Shown: in pieces, positions 10,563-21,072 of the stretch
Position numbering within the stretch: the first letter of the stretch is position 1
Layout: each line of letters begins with the position of its first letter
Assembly (NCBI GenBank): GCA_934047225.1
Contig: OW203991.1
Location: 868,001-932,000 of the forward strand
DNA length: 64,000 nucleotides
DNA from: Ypsolopha sequella
Taxonomy: Eukaryota; Arthropoda; Insecta; Lepidoptera; Ypsolophidae
Direction: 5' to 3'
Program-made: the position numbers and the translations under genes
Notes under the pieces: model-generated
The model's database searches: none
What the model saw: only the letters and a program-made list of their open reading frames with translations
Told to the model about the DNA's origin: nothing

Positions 10563-10686
10563 AGTAGTTTATGCTACTAGGGCGAAAAGGAATAAATTAC
10601 GAGGACGATTTAAAACACGAGCGTAGCGAGTGTTTTAAACGTAACCGAGTAATTTATTGCTTTTACGCCCGTGTATCATACTACGT
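10563..10686. repeat. Foldback element, about 124 bp
   Basis: Near-complete palindrome. The left arm GGGCGAAAAGGAATAAATTA pairs with the right arm TAATTTATTGCTTTTACGCC, and the fold continues through GATTTAAAACAC / GTGTTTTAAAC to a GAGCGTAGCGAG centre. One arm of a relative lies at 3970-4042. Confidence 0.75.
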
Positions 10687-11649
10687 TTTTCAATGCATAG
10701 TGTGAGGAAATGAAAACAAATATAATCTTGTGAACTTTAAATTATAATTGGCTCAAAAGGATTGTATCCAGAGCCGTTAAACAGAAGAAAAAAAAAGTAT
10801 AACATCTATGGTACACAGGAAAGGCTGCAGGTTAGCCAACCGTTGTAAATAAATTAAAAAAAAAAATAAAGCCTTAGGGCAAAATAATCGACTTTTTGTT
10901 CGGTTTTGATGCATAAAAAGTGGGCCTTTACGAGCACATGCATTGAAAATATATTTATTAATGTTTATATATATATAACCATTCGTATTGAAATAAAGAA
11001 ATTTTAATTTTCATGTTATATTTTTCCCCATTGAAAATTGTAGACAGATATTAACAGGGCTGTGGGCTCCTGTTTGTGAAATGATGAGTGGTAATGATAA
11101 TGAATATACGATACGGTTTATTCAGTAACTATGGCAACGTTATAATGAACATTGTTTTTACATACAAGTACAACGGCCTTATTTACTTTATCCAACATTT
11201 ACAAGGTACTTATTAAAACCCTCCGGTGATACACACGCGGCACGCGGATGTTAATTTCGACATTTTCTCGCAATAACGCTAAATGATTTTTCGGTGTACG
11301 TAAACTATGAATTTAATTATAATTTTAATAACAGGATTTAAAATACAGATATCCAAGTTAATTGCAACGTACGTAGGTAAAAATATGTTGTTAACTGCCT
11401 TGATTGTATATTAAATCACTGTCATTTTAAATTTGTACATTAACCAGGAGCACTATAAGTATTTTTGACTTTCCTTATAAACGCATTACTTCTTCACTTA
11501 TTTTTATCCATTTTACAAATAATTAAACACGCGAAAAGAAAATAAAATATTATACACAATTGTGGAAGTGCTAGTATTAAATTTGTCATTTCTTGTTTTA
11601 TTTTTCTTAAAATAACTCAAAAGCTCACATCCACTTTCGTTACTTTAAG
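10687..11649. other. Unassigned AT-rich stretch
   Basis: Several A/T runs, and no open frame or repeat I can support. Confidence 0.45.
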
Positions 11650-12306
11650 AATGGTCTCGCAGCCGGATTGTGAAAACCCCCACCTTTTTCTAATTATTAA
11701 TTGAAACAGAACACTTAAATTCAAAATTCACTCAATAGTTATTCAACAAAACCTTATTAACTATGTATTGTGTATTAGTATGTTGCCATCGCAAAGTTTC
11801 CATTGGTTTCTGCAAATAAGAACTTCAAAATCTTTGTGATTCTCAAGTTTTGAAATTCTTATTTAGAATTTAGTTAATTTTTGCATTATTATTATGCAAA
11901 CAATATTAATGGACGCGTTGTAAAATATAAATAAAATGGTGTTAAATTTGTTTTTGGATTTTTCGGGCATGCTTATTGATAACGTCAGCAGCTAGCATTA
12001 ACAATCGAAAAGTAATGAACTCAAAATACTCTTTAAAAATATGTTATTTAAAGTTTTATCGCCATATTACAGGTTAAATATTATTGCGCGAGCGTGAATA
12101 GTATATGATTGTTCTTTAGAATAATTATTTTGTAAAAGATTTGTAATTCTAACTTACACAAACCAATGGAAACTTTGCGATAGCAGCATACACAATACAT
12201 AGGTAATAAGGTTTTGTTGAATAACTATTGAGTGAATTTTTAATTTAAGTGTTCTGTTTCGATTAATTAGAAAAAGGCTGGTTTTAAACAATCCGGCTGT
12301 GAAACC
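11650..12306. mobile_element. Non-autonomous DNA transposon with about 180-bp inverted repeats
   Basis: The left end at GCAGCCGGATTGT and the right end at ACAATCCGGCTG are inverted copies. The match runs about 180 bp inward: CCTTTTTCTAATTA, AACAGAACACTTAAATT, CACTCAATAGTTATTCAACA, and GCAAAGTTTCCATTGGTTT. A unique AT-rich centre of about 300 bp has no frame. Long inverted repeats without a transposase indicate a non-autonomous element; the superfamily is undetermined. Confidence 0.75.
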
Positions 12307-13347
12307 GCTCATAAATAAAAACACAACCACTTGTTTTAAGTTTAATGTATGATATATAATTATTAATTAAAATTAATGTTTTGTTCTCTTATTTACCGAT
12401 CTTTTGTAAGCATAATACAATTTTATTCCAATTGTTATTATTATTTATTTTCCCGTAGTCAATGGTAACAAGTGGAGTACGAAACTCGTGAAAAAAAATT
12501 CCATCTCGGCTTATGTATCCCCCGCTCCACTCAGGATTCTACTCTAGAATCCCTCGCTACGCTCGGATTCGCTACGCTCGGGATTCTGCTTAAGAATTCA
12601 TCGCTGCTCTCGGGGTCCAGCTTTTTGCTTCGAAGAGAAATCTTATTTTTTTCACTTGTTGAGTCATCTACTATTTTTATTTATTTCCGCTTGTTTATTT
12701 CATTCGTAAAATCGTTTAGTGTGATTATAAGGCAACGTAATTTCATAAAGATACCTTCTATACAGATGCATTTCAGATACAATTCGAAGTTAAAACTATT
12801 CAAGGTAATATTTTTTGAGTGATGTCTATTGCATTGGTATTCTAAATATTATTAAGGCGCACTGCGTATTGCAAACTAAATAAATCAATTAGAAACCAAT
12901 CTGAAAATTAAATGGTGAGATGGGATCAGATTCGTTTTCTGATTTATTTTCTAATGATCCACTCCATAATCTCTTAGCTAGATGAAGGTCTAATGTGGTG
13001 GGTCAATTCCGTTTCAGTTGGAACCTTGTCGCGGCAACATTTTTCTTGTCGCAGGTGGCGGAGATTAGTTCTTCCGAAGCTCCGAACAGTTGGAACTGAA
13101 TTGGTTCCTTTCGATTTTCTAAGTGTTTTGGGACACATTTAAAACGTTCTCGGCCCTTAGTTCCGTAAGTACTTTGTCAGATGTTTGCTTCGGTCCGAAA
13201 TTGCTTTTTAGAGTTTTCGCACAGTGTTTGTATAGTCGCTGATTTTTGACAAAGTAAATGTGGAATATTCTTAGTATTAATTTTCTTATTCAGTTTGTTT
13301 GCACGGTTGGGTCGTTGGATATTTTTGGATTTATTAAATAATACAAT
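12307..13347. other. Unassigned; short GC-rich repeat-like patch near 12510-12620
   Basis: The 116-codon frame at 12472-12822 runs through a patch with repeated CTCGCTACGCTCG and GGATTCT motifs and then AT-rich sequence. It has no domain and I do not call a gene. The remainder to 13347 shows nothing recognisable. Confidence 0.4.
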
Positions 13348-13452
13348 AGTTTGTGGGAGTCCAGTGTGTGGCAGGAGCGGAACTGTAACGAGAGAGTAGT
13401 TTGTGGGAGTCCAGTGTGTAGCAGGAGCGGAATTGTAACGAGAGAGTAGTTT
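13348..13452. repeat. 50-bp tandem duplication
   Basis: AGTTTGTGGGAGTCCAGTGT starts at 13348 and again at 13398, and the two 50-bp units differ at only two positions. A third unit begins (AGTTT) and breaks off. Confidence 0.9.
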
Positions 13453-14114
13453 CTCTACTTTTTAAGTACTTTATGCGTGAGCCGCTCTTCATCCTATTGA
13501 CATCTCATCCTTCATTTTCTCATTGACATCTCTCTATCAAGGATGTTAGTGGCCAACCCTAAAACAAGTGAAAATATAAAAAACCCATAACATCATAGGT
13601 CCAGCAGATTTATTAGTTTAAAGACGGTAGCGCTTTTTCGATATACAGGTGTGTGACTTTACTGAATTACTAAAAACAATCTCAGGTGAGTGTTCAAGTC
13701 ACATCTAATAATAATTTATTACACACGTGAGTTTTAATAATATTATAATCAATTACATACACATTTTTGACACTCACAAGGGAATCAAAACCTACAGGGT
13801 ACTTCCAGTTGACTTAGAAACTTGAAATTTCGTTTGCAGGTAGGTCATATAGCATACATATAGAAAAAAACTTAAATTTTCAAATATTTTGGTATTAGAA
13901 AAATTTCCAAGACCAACTTAATAAGACTCTTTAGATACATAGAGTTTAATAGATTGTAAGTGTCAAGTTAAGTTGGTCTTATATAACGGGAATTATTTAC
14001 CTTGAGTTTTTGGGTTCAGTGCCCGTATTGTGTAATCAATAGTAGAGTATTTTGTTTCATTTAAAGAAACCATTTAGTTGACATTTACACTCCTATATTA
14101 TAAGTAGCGGAAGC
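13453..14114. other. Unassigned, left flank of the 29-bp array
   Basis: Contains a segment around 13790-13850 (AGGGTACTTCCAGTTGACTT) that feels like a dispersed repeat. A pair of AAGTTGGTCTTAT-type motifs in inverted orientation (13912-13925 and 13969-13983) also lies here. No gene seen. Confidence 0.4.
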
Positions 14115-14753
14115 CGAAAACTGGCGATAGTACTCGTACATACTGAAAACTGGCGATAGTACTCGTACATACTGAAAACTGGCGATAGTACTCGTACATA
14201 CTGAAAACTGGCGATAGTACTCCTACATACTGAAAACTGGCGATAGTACTCGTACATACTGAAAACTGACGATAGTACTCGTACATACTGAAAACTGGCG
14301 ATAGTACTCGTACATACTGAAAACTGGCGATAGTACTCGTACATACTAAAAACTGGCGATAGTACTCGTACATACTGAAAACTGGCGATAGTACTCGTAC
14401 ATACTGAAAACTGGCGATAGTACTCGTACATACTGAAAACTGGCAATAGTACTCGTACATACTGAAAACTGGCGATAGTACTCCTACATACTGAAAACTG
14501 GCGATAGTACTCGTACATACTGAAAACTGACGATAGTACTCGTACATACTGAAAACTGGCGATAGTACTCGTACATACTGAAAACTGGCGATAGTACTCG
14601 TACATACTGAAAACTGGCGATAGTACTCGTACATACTGAAAACTGGCGATAGTACTCGTACATACTGAAAACTGGCGATAGTACTCGTACATACTGAAAA
14701 CTGGCGATAGTACTCGTACATACTGAAAACTGGCGATAGTACTCGTACATACT
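14115..14753. repeat. 29-bp minisatellite, left half (about 22 units)
   Basis: Exact 29-bp period of GAAAACTGGCGATAGTACTC plus GTACATACT. Only scattered single-base variants occur (CTCCTACAT, TGACGATAG, CTAAAAACT). The minus strand is open in all three frames, because 29 is not a multiple of three and no phase contains a stop. This creates spurious frames up to 245 codons that should not be read as a protein. The array is interrupted at 14753 by the LINE and resumes in phase at 19856. Confidence 0.97.
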
Positions 14754-15204
14754 TTCTTCCTCTCTGCCTCTTCCCTTCGGACCGCGCTAGCGATTAGACG
14801 TGTGCGTGCATCTTGTTGCTCTTCAATCATTTGTTTTCTAAAAATTCATCGTAAAAACTCTCAATCCGATATTCAAGTTGAAATAGTGAAACAATAATAC
14901 TATACGACACAAGTGCAAGCTGGACAACTGTATTACCTGGTGTATACATACGTTGGTTAATCACCCCCTCCCAGTGTGTGAAAGTGACCGCTCTGTTACT
15001 AACGTACGTGTGAGTGAGATAAAACTAATTATCTGCTGTGCCTCCCTTACCAGCGCAAGCGCAAGTCTACGATCCTGTGCAGTGGTGTGAGAAGACACAC
15101 CCCCTTGTAATACTCTCTCGTCCGATAGTTGCCGTACAAATAGGCCTACAAATTATTGATATCATCGTTACATATAGGTTCTGACCTACTTAACTATCTT
15201 CAAA
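14754..15204 (+). promoter_or_regulatory. LINE 5' UTR / putative internal promoter region
   Basis: Region between the array edge and ORF1. It is less AT-rich than the ORFs and has no long frame. In LINEs of this type the promoter lies within the 5' UTR. I see no specific promoter motif, so the role is inferred from position. Confidence 0.4.
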
Positions 15205-16071
15205 ATGAATAAATCGCTCTCTGAATCGAATCTTTCTGTGAATACAGACAATACATCTCCAACCTATGTCACCCAACGCATCAAAAGAAGGAGAGAAGAT
15301 GAGATTGAACCAGCATTTGACTCCTTCAAGGAGGAGATAAGGAATATGATCAAGTCCCTGATGAATGAGCAAAGGAATGAACTTAAAAAAATCACTCCGA
15401 CCTTAAAGGAGATCCAACATACCAACCATAACATAGAAAATTCCATCTCGTTTCTGACAGCTCAGAACGAAGAGTTCAAAAAGAAAATTAACCAAATGGA
15501 AGTACAAGCTAAGAAGGACAAAGAATATATAATTATTCTAGAAGACCACATTGAGGACATGCAGCGAGGTAGCCGTAAGGCAAACATAGAAATTAAAAAT
15601 TTACCAAAAGCCCCTACTGAAACCAAAGAAGACCTCATAAAAATGGTTTTGTGTCTCTCAAAGTCGATAGGCTGTAATATGTCCAAGTCAGACATCAGGG
15701 ATATCTTTAGGGTACGTGGTGGTAAGAAAGAAGGAAATGGAAATACACCAGTTATTGTTGAAACTTCATCCACAATACTAAAGACGGAAATTCTTAAGCT
15801 CTGCAAGTCATTCAACTATAAGCATAAAGAAAAACTCTGTGCCAAGCACTTGGGCTTCACTAAATATGAAAACACCCCGGTCTTTATCACGGAACAGTTG
15901 ACTGCAAAAAACTCGCGGCTGTACTTTTTGGCACGCGATTTGGTCAAAACGAAGATTTATAAATTTGCCTGGACTGCATACGGACGGGTATATTTAAGAA
16001 AGGATGAAACCTCTCCCGTAATCGCTATAAAAACTGAATCGCAGGTACACGCGCTGATGGAATCAAAATGA
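15205..16071 (+). CDS. LINE ORF1 protein (nucleic-acid-binding, coiled coil)
   Basis: 288-residue protein. The N-terminal 40 residues are polar and include a basic patch (RIKRRREDE). Roughly residues 40-125 are rich in E, K, N and Q with heptad-like hydrophobics and look like a coiled coil, expected to mediate multimerisation. The C-terminal 160 residues contain IEIKNLPKAPTETKEDL, SDIRDIFRVRG, LTAKNSRLYFLARDLVKTK and WTAYGRVYLRKDE. I recognise this arrangement from LINE ORF1 proteins whose C-terminal domain resembles the baculoviral FP25K fold family, as single-stranded nucleic-acid binders. There is no CCHC zinc knuckle. Its expected role is to coat LINE RNA in a ribonucleoprotein. The start is the first ATG of the frame, preceded by CAAA. 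Function is by family, not shown here. Confidence 0.85.
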   Translation: MNKSLSESNLSVNTDNTSPTYVTQRIKRRREDEIEPAFDSFKEEIRNMIKSLMNEQRNELKKITPTLKEIQHTNHNIENSISFLTAQNEEFKKKINQMEVQAKKDKEYIIILEDHIEDMQRGSRKANIEIKNLPKAPTETKEDLIKMVLCLSKSIGCNMSKSDIRDIFRVRGGKKEGNGNTPVIVETSSTILKTEILKLCKSFNYKHKEKLCAKHLGFTKYENTPVFITEQLTAKNSRLYFLARDLVKTKIYKFAWTAYGRVYLRKDETSPVIAIKTESQVHALMESK

Positions 16072-16453
16072 CTACCAAATAAGAATAAAATTGTAAGTGT
16101 ACGAAGTTCCTATAATACTTATATGCCATGTTTAGTATCATTTATAAGTAAAATAAGTTTATATAACTTACATTATTTCTTCCTAATTGTAATAACTACT
16201 CCTTTCATTCCCAAAACAGATACAAATAATAATCAAACATACTTACAAATCAACACACAAATAATACAAATTGACACCTTACGCACACACACTCAACATA
16301 TCTTATTTTATGCCGCTATAAATATTCACTTACCCACTCTCAAATTAAATATAATACATTTAAGTAACTATTTAAGATATACAGTTCATATATTTTTATA
16401 TTTCACGTATTACATGGATTTGGTAATGACACTTAATCTTTTACTCACTGAAA
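16072..16453 (+). other. Spacer between LINE ORF1 and ORF2
   Basis: 382 bp, AT-rich. It holds a 112-codon frame (16123-16461) of low complexity and no domain, which I do not accept as a gene. ORF2 must be reached by reinitiation or internal entry, as the ORFs do not overlap. Confidence 0.6.
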
Positions 16454-19405
16454 ATGATTAACACACTTTCAACATTAAATGAAATAGACAACACAGAAAT
16501 TGCTGAATCTTGTGAATGCCAAATTGAAGATTTTTCTGACCTGATGCCTATACAGCAAACAGACTTTACAATAATTTCGCAGAATATAAGAAGTGCCAAT
16601 AAAAATCTAGACAGTTTACTTATAACCTTGACGCATTTTACCTCTGATGTTGACGTAATGGTATTGACTGAATGTAGACTAGATTCAAATATACCTGTCC
16701 CCCATATTGACAACTACACGTCATTTTCCACAACCAATCATGTTAACCAATGTGATGGGGTTATCGCATATGTAAAAAACAATCTCAGAGTCAACGTCAA
16801 AGAAATATATATAAAACAAGCCTCATGCTTACAAATTATAATAAATGATCTCACCATATTAGGCATTTATCGCTCTCCTTCATATAAAAAAGCAAAAGAT
16901 TTCATTACATCTTTAAATACGCACTTAGAAACCATAAAGTCATGTAACAAAATTTTAGTTACTGGCGATATAAATATAAACATTAGAAACAATTGTAAAG
17001 AACAATCATATGAGCGCAAAAATAGACTAAATTATCTTAACATGCTAGCAATGCACGGCCTGCTTCCAGGGCATACGTTGCCGACAAGAAACAAAAACTG
17101 CTTGGATCATTTTATGATAAAATTGATTAATAATAACATTAAAAGTGCCTCGATTATTGTGTTAAATACTACTATTACGGATCATCGTCTTATTTTTCTA
17201 AAAATGCAAAATATTAAACCTATTAATAAACATTCAAAAACTATCTTTACAGTGGACTATGAGAAGGCGCTCACTAGTTTAAAAGAAAATGGAATATCTG
17301 ATTTACTTCTAATAAATGACCCTATAAAACTGACTGATGATTTAATAAATAAAATAAGAAAAAGCGTATTAGATAACACTAAAACTACAGTAGTTCCAAG
17401 TAACAGACGCATAATCAAACCCTGGATAACTGCAGGAATTTTGCGCTGTATTAAAAACCGAAACAACATGCAGAGAAAGATTTATTCTGATCCGGACAAC
17501 GAAGTCTTAAAAATAATATATAGGAGATACCGCAATTTTTGCAACAATCTAATAAAAAAACTAAAACAAAAATTTGAAAGAGAGCAATTATCTCAAGCTA
17601 CTAAATTCCCAAAAACTCTATGGAAGGCCATTAATAAAATAACGCATCGTAAACAAAATAAAACCGTTAATCTTAATCTTTTGGATATCGAAGCATCCCC
17701 TCATGACTCAGTAAATACAGTAAATAACTGCTTTGCAAATGTCGGTAAAACAATGGCCGAAGAAATCCTTTCCAGCGCCACTCATAAACCCTACAACGTC
17801 TCAAGCAATCCGCCTAGCCCTCATGTTTCTTCTTTTGTGTTAAGGGAAACTGACCCTAGAGAAGTACGTATACTACTAAATAATCTTAAATCCGATAGCG
17901 CTCCTGGCTGGGACAGTATTACTACAAAATTCTTGAAAATTGCCCATGTTTTAGTGGTACCAATTATCTCCCATTTGGCTAACCTCTGTTTTCATCAGGG
18001 CATCTTCCCAGTATCCCTTAAACAGGCACTTGTTACGCCGATACACAAAGGAGGAGATAAAGACGATCCCTATAATTACAGGCCTATTTCCGTACTACCA
18101 GCTATTTCCAAGATTCTAGAAAAATTAATAAACTCAAGACTGATTACCTACTTAAATAAATTTAACTTATTATCAGAGTCACAGTACGGTTTTAGACAAG
18201 GACTCTCAACAGAAGACGCTGTTTCAGCTCTGACCTCTATTATTGTTGACCAAGTGGATAAAGGCAAAAAATGTCTTACTGTCTTTATAGATCTGAAAAA
18301 GGCCTTCGATACTGTCTCGGTTCCTATACTTCTGTGTAGACTGGAGCATGCTGGAATAAGAGGTGTACCATTGACGCTTTTCAAGGATTATCTTACGAAC
18401 CGCGGGCAGAGTGTTAAAATTGGTGAATATACGAGTGAGAAAGCCAAAATTACATTTGGTGTACCACAGGGAAGCGTACTAGGCCCTACCCTTTTTCTAA
18501 TATACATTAACCATCTTTGTGGCCTGGAGATCGACCATGGTAAAATTTTCTCCTATGCAGACGATACTGCTATCGTTTTCACTGGTGACACGTGGAATGC
18601 CGTCCATGAATACACAGAGATAGGGCTTACCAAAATTGCTGGATGGTTAAATTCAAACTTACTTACTTTAAACAGGTCTAAGACGAACTATATATGCTTC
18701 AGTAAATACAATTCAACTCAACCGGAACAAAATTTTCAAATAAAAATTCACACATGTAGCTATCCGTATGTTAACTGTTCATGTACCTCGATTAACAAAG
18801 TAGTAAGCACAAAGTACCTGGGCATTATAGTTGACCAACGACTGTCTTGGCACCCTCACATTGAACTGGTGATGAACAGACTTAGAAAACTCATCTGGAC
18901 TTTCAAGACGTTAAGACATGTTTCCACAAAGCTTCTTCTGAATCAAATTTACGTTTGTCTAGCTCAATCTGTGTTAACCTATTGTATTTCAGTATGGGGA
19001 GGGGCAACTAAAATCAAACTTTTAGAACTAGAGAGAGCTCAAAGATCCCTCCTAAAGGTTATGTACTATAAGCCATATAGATTTTCCACTGAAAACCTTT
19101 ATAATATTTGTGACCATCTTACAGTTAGGAAACTATACATTCTTCAGGTTATTTTAAAAAAGCACAAAAATTTGACATATAACCCTATAATCCTAAACAA
19201 ACGTAGAAGGGAAGCTGTAGCTCCGGTAGTTTCTGTTAAATCTACTTTTGCTAGTAGACAGTTTGTCAAGCAGTCAGAATACCTATATAATAGTATAAAT
19301 ACAGAAATCAATATCTACCATCTTAATAACTTCGAATGTAAAAAAACCTTGACCAATTGGCTTAAGACCAAAAGCTACGATGAGACTGAATCTCTTCTAA
19401 AATAA
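16454..19405 (+). CDS. LINE ORF2: APE-type endonuclease and reverse transcriptase
   Basis: 983 residues, uninterrupted. The apurinic-like endonuclease spans about residues 36-250 and has the expected catalytic set: N44 (SQNIRS), E73 (LTECRL), GIYRSPS, D172/N174 (TGDININ), and D243-H244 (TDHRL). The reverse transcriptase spans about 480-760: HKGGDKDDPYNYRPISVL, QYGFRQGLSTEDA, D613 in FIDLKKAFD, GVPQGSVLGPTLFLIYIN, and Y701-A-D703-D704 (FSYADDT), followed by the LNSNLLTLNRSKTNYICFSK block. A post-RT thumb (KYLGIIVDQRLSWHPHI) and a C-terminal tail follow. All catalytic residues are present. It nicks target DNA and primes cDNA synthesis from the LINE RNA. There is no RNase H and no C-terminal zinc knuckle that I can see. 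Confidence 0.95.
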   Translation: MINTLSTLNEIDNTEIAESCECQIEDFSDLMPIQQTDFTIISQNIRSANKNLDSLLITLTHFTSDVDVMVLTECRLDSNIPVPHIDNYTSFSTTNHVNQCDGVIAYVKNNLRVNVKEIYIKQASCLQIIINDLTILGIYRSPSYKKAKDFITSLNTHLETIKSCNKILVTGDININIRNNCKEQSYERKNRLNYLNMLAMHGLLPGHTLPTRNKNCLDHFMIKLINNNIKSASIIVLNTTITDHRLIFLKMQNIKPINKHSKTIFTVDYEKALTSLKENGISDLLLINDPIKLTDDLINKIRKSVLDNTKTTVVPSNRRIIKPWITAGILRCIKNRNNMQRKIYSDPDNEVLKIIYRRYRNFCNNLIKKLKQKFEREQLSQATKFPKTLWKAINKITHRKQNKTVNLNLLDIEASPHDSVNTVNNCFANVGKTMAEEILSSATHKPYNVSSNPPSPHVSSFVLRETDPREVRILLNNLKSDSAPGWDSITTKFLKIAHVLVVPIISHLANLCFHQGIFPVSLKQALVTPIHKGGDKDDPYNYRPISVLPAISKILEKLINSRLITYLNKFNLLSESQYGFRQGLSTEDAVSALTSIIVDQVDKGKKCLTVFIDLKKAFDTVSVPILLCRLEHAGIRGVPLTLFKDYLTNRGQSVKIGEYTSEKAKITFGVPQGSVLGPTLFLIYINHLCGLEIDHGKIFSYADDTAIVFTGDTWNAVHEYTEIGLTKIAGWLNSNLLTLNRSKTNYICFSKYNSTQPEQNFQIKIHTCSYPYVNCSCTSINKVVSTKYLGIIVDQRLSWHPHIELVMNRLRKLIWTFKTLRHVSTKLLLNQIYVCLAQSVLTYCISVWGGATKIKLLELERAQRSLLKVMYYKPYRFSTENLYNICDHLTVRKLYILQVILKKHKNLTYNPIILNKRRREAVAPVVSVKSTFASRQFVKQSEYLYNSINTEINIYHLNNFECKKTLTNWLKTKSYDETESLLK

Positions 19406-19855
19406 TTCAATTAAACTTAATTTTATATATATTTACCTATTTTTTCTTTTGTTAAATAATTATTATAAAATATGTAAGTATTTCTAGTTTTACCCGAAAT
19501 TTGATTACCTTCACACCTTCACACTCTCATGCATTACACACCACACTCACAAACATACACATACTCATACTCCCTAGTAGCTTTTTTTTTTTAATACTGA
19601 TCCCAAGACTTCGGTCGTAGGGCTAGGGAATCTCAGTCACACCTATACACACCATCCCTCACTTATTCACATACATTAGTACCTAATCAATATTGTATTA
19701 ATTAAGCTAATCATAAGTTTGCTGTCCACTATGGAAGAGCGGAGTCTCCTACTACAGGTATTATTTTACTTAAAAGGAGGCTCCAACAACCTGTAAATAC
19801 CTATGATTGTGTAAAGAAATAAATAATTTTGTATTTGTATTTGTATTAATTTTGT
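19406..19855 (+). other. LINE 3' UTR and tail
   Basis: Non-coding. It contains a CA-rich patch (19505-19575), a T run near 19585 and a terminal TTTGTATTTGTATTTGTATT tail. Instead of poly(A), the element ends in a short microsatellite, as several other LINE ends in this window do. Confidence 0.75.
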
Positions 19856-20476
19856 ATACTGAAAACTGGCGATAGTACTGGTACATACTGAAAACTGGCG
19901 ATAGTACTCGTACATACTGAAAACTGGCGATAGTACTCGTACATACTGAAAACTGGCGATAGTACTCGTACATACTGAAAACTGGCGATAGTTCTCATAT
20001 ATACTGAAAACTGGCGATAGTACTCGTACATACTGAAAACTGGCGATAGTTCTCATATATACTGAAAACTGGCGATAGTACTCGTACATACTGAAAACTG
20101 GCGATAGTACTCGTACATACTGAAAACTGGCGATAGTACTCGTACATACTGAAAACTGGCGATAGTACTCGTACATACTGAAAACTGGCGATAGTACTCG
20201 TACATACTGAAAACTGGCGATAGTACTCGTACATACTGAAAACTGGCGATAGTTCTCGTACATACTGAAAACTGGCGATAGTATTCGTACTTACTGAAAA
20301 CTGGCGATAGTACTCGTACATACTGAAAACTGGCGATATTACTCGTACATACTGAAAACTGGCGATAGTACTCGTACATACTGAAAACTGGCGATAGTAC
20401 TCGTACATACTGAAAACTGGCGATAGTACTCGTACATACTGAAAACTGGCGATAGTACTCGTATATACTGAAAACT
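19856..20476. repeat. 29-bp minisatellite, right half (about 21 units)
   Basis: Same unit and phase as 14115-14753. Its variants include CTCATATATACT and GTTCTCGTAC units near the left edge and TATTCGTACTTACT near 20281. All three minus-strand frames are again open; this is a property of the unit, not coding. Confidence 0.97.
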
Positions 20477-20904
20477 TTCCGTGAACATAAGTTGAGAAAT
20501 CGAGAAAAAAGACTATTGTTTCAAACTGTTGTACGAAACCCTTTGTGATGCGAATCTGACTCACTCTTAGCAAAACTATTGTCTGTGCCGTGTTCTCATT
20601 TTGTTTACGGAACCCTAAGAACTCAGCAGCAATAATGCAGCTTGAACTATGCATTAAACTAATTGAGTTTGAACTGTTAATGAAGCTCGGTGGTTTCACA
20701 CCGGCGACGAGGGAAGCAATAACACTGGGGGAACTCGAACAAGGGGTTCCTGTGTCTATATGTACAGGGTGGTAACAGACTGCTGATATATACAGAAAAT
20801 ACAATATTTGAACAGCTTATCTGCGTAACACTTTCATTTTCACTTTCTACTCTTCCACAAGAAGACATGATAACGTTTGCACTACTATACACGCCCGCAC
20901 TGCC
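20477..20904. other. Unassigned, right flank of the array
   Basis: Mixed sequence. TTACGGAACCCTAAGAAC at about 20610 faintly recalls the end of the 2929-3189 repeat, but the rest does not match. No gene called. Confidence 0.4.
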
Positions 20905-21072
20905 TTCTTGCAAAGACAACATATCTTCCTAGCTGACTATTTATATAATAAGCTGAATAAAAAACTCAATATATACCCCAAGATAATGCGTAGTTTTAAA
21001 ACGGCAGTGCGTAGTTTTCTCTTGGAGCATGACTATGAAATGACCGAAAATCTTTTATCAATTGATAAATGA
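20905..21072 (+). pseudogene. LINE ORF2 C-terminus, 5'-truncated copy
   Basis: The frame reads QRQHIFLADYLYNKLNKKLN, then SFKTAVRSFLLEHDYE and TENLLS before its stop. This is the typical tail of CR1/Jockey-group ORF2s (compare YNSINTE...ETESLLK at the end of 16454-19405). Only about 55 codons remain, so this is a 5'-truncated insertion with its 3' UTR downstream. Confidence 0.8.

Larger units (their letters stand above)
14754..19855 (+). mobile_element. Full-length two-ORF LINE inserted in the 29-bp array
   Basis: 5.1-kb non-LTR retrotransposon: about 450-bp 5' UTR, ORF1 15205-16071, 382-bp spacer, ORF2 16454-19405, and about 450-bp 3' UTR ending in three TTTGTA-type units. The minisatellite stops at ...ACATACT (14753) and resumes ATACTGAAAAC (19856), so ATACT is a 5-bp target duplication and the edges are exact. 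Both ORFs are uninterrupted, suggesting a recent and possibly competent copy. APE-type endonuclease plus RT and a microsatellite tail fit the CR1/Jockey group; the exact clade is inference. Confidence 0.93.

Noticed and set aside
11650..12306. LTR retrotransposon
   Set aside because: The repeats at the ends are inverted, not direct, and no gag or pol sequence lies between them.
12472..12822. 116-codon plus-strand frame
   Set aside because: Crosses a GC-rich repeat-like patch and then low-complexity AT-rich sequence; no domain.
14093..14830. 245- and 207-codon minus-strand frames as protein genes
   Set aside because: They consist almost entirely of the 29-bp tandem unit, which is stop-free in all three frames; the same happens at 19766-20804. 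No unique domain.
16123..16461. A third LINE protein between ORF1 and ORF2
   Set aside because: Low-complexity Ile/Thr/Leu-rich translation of AT-rich spacer; LINEs of this type have two ORFs.
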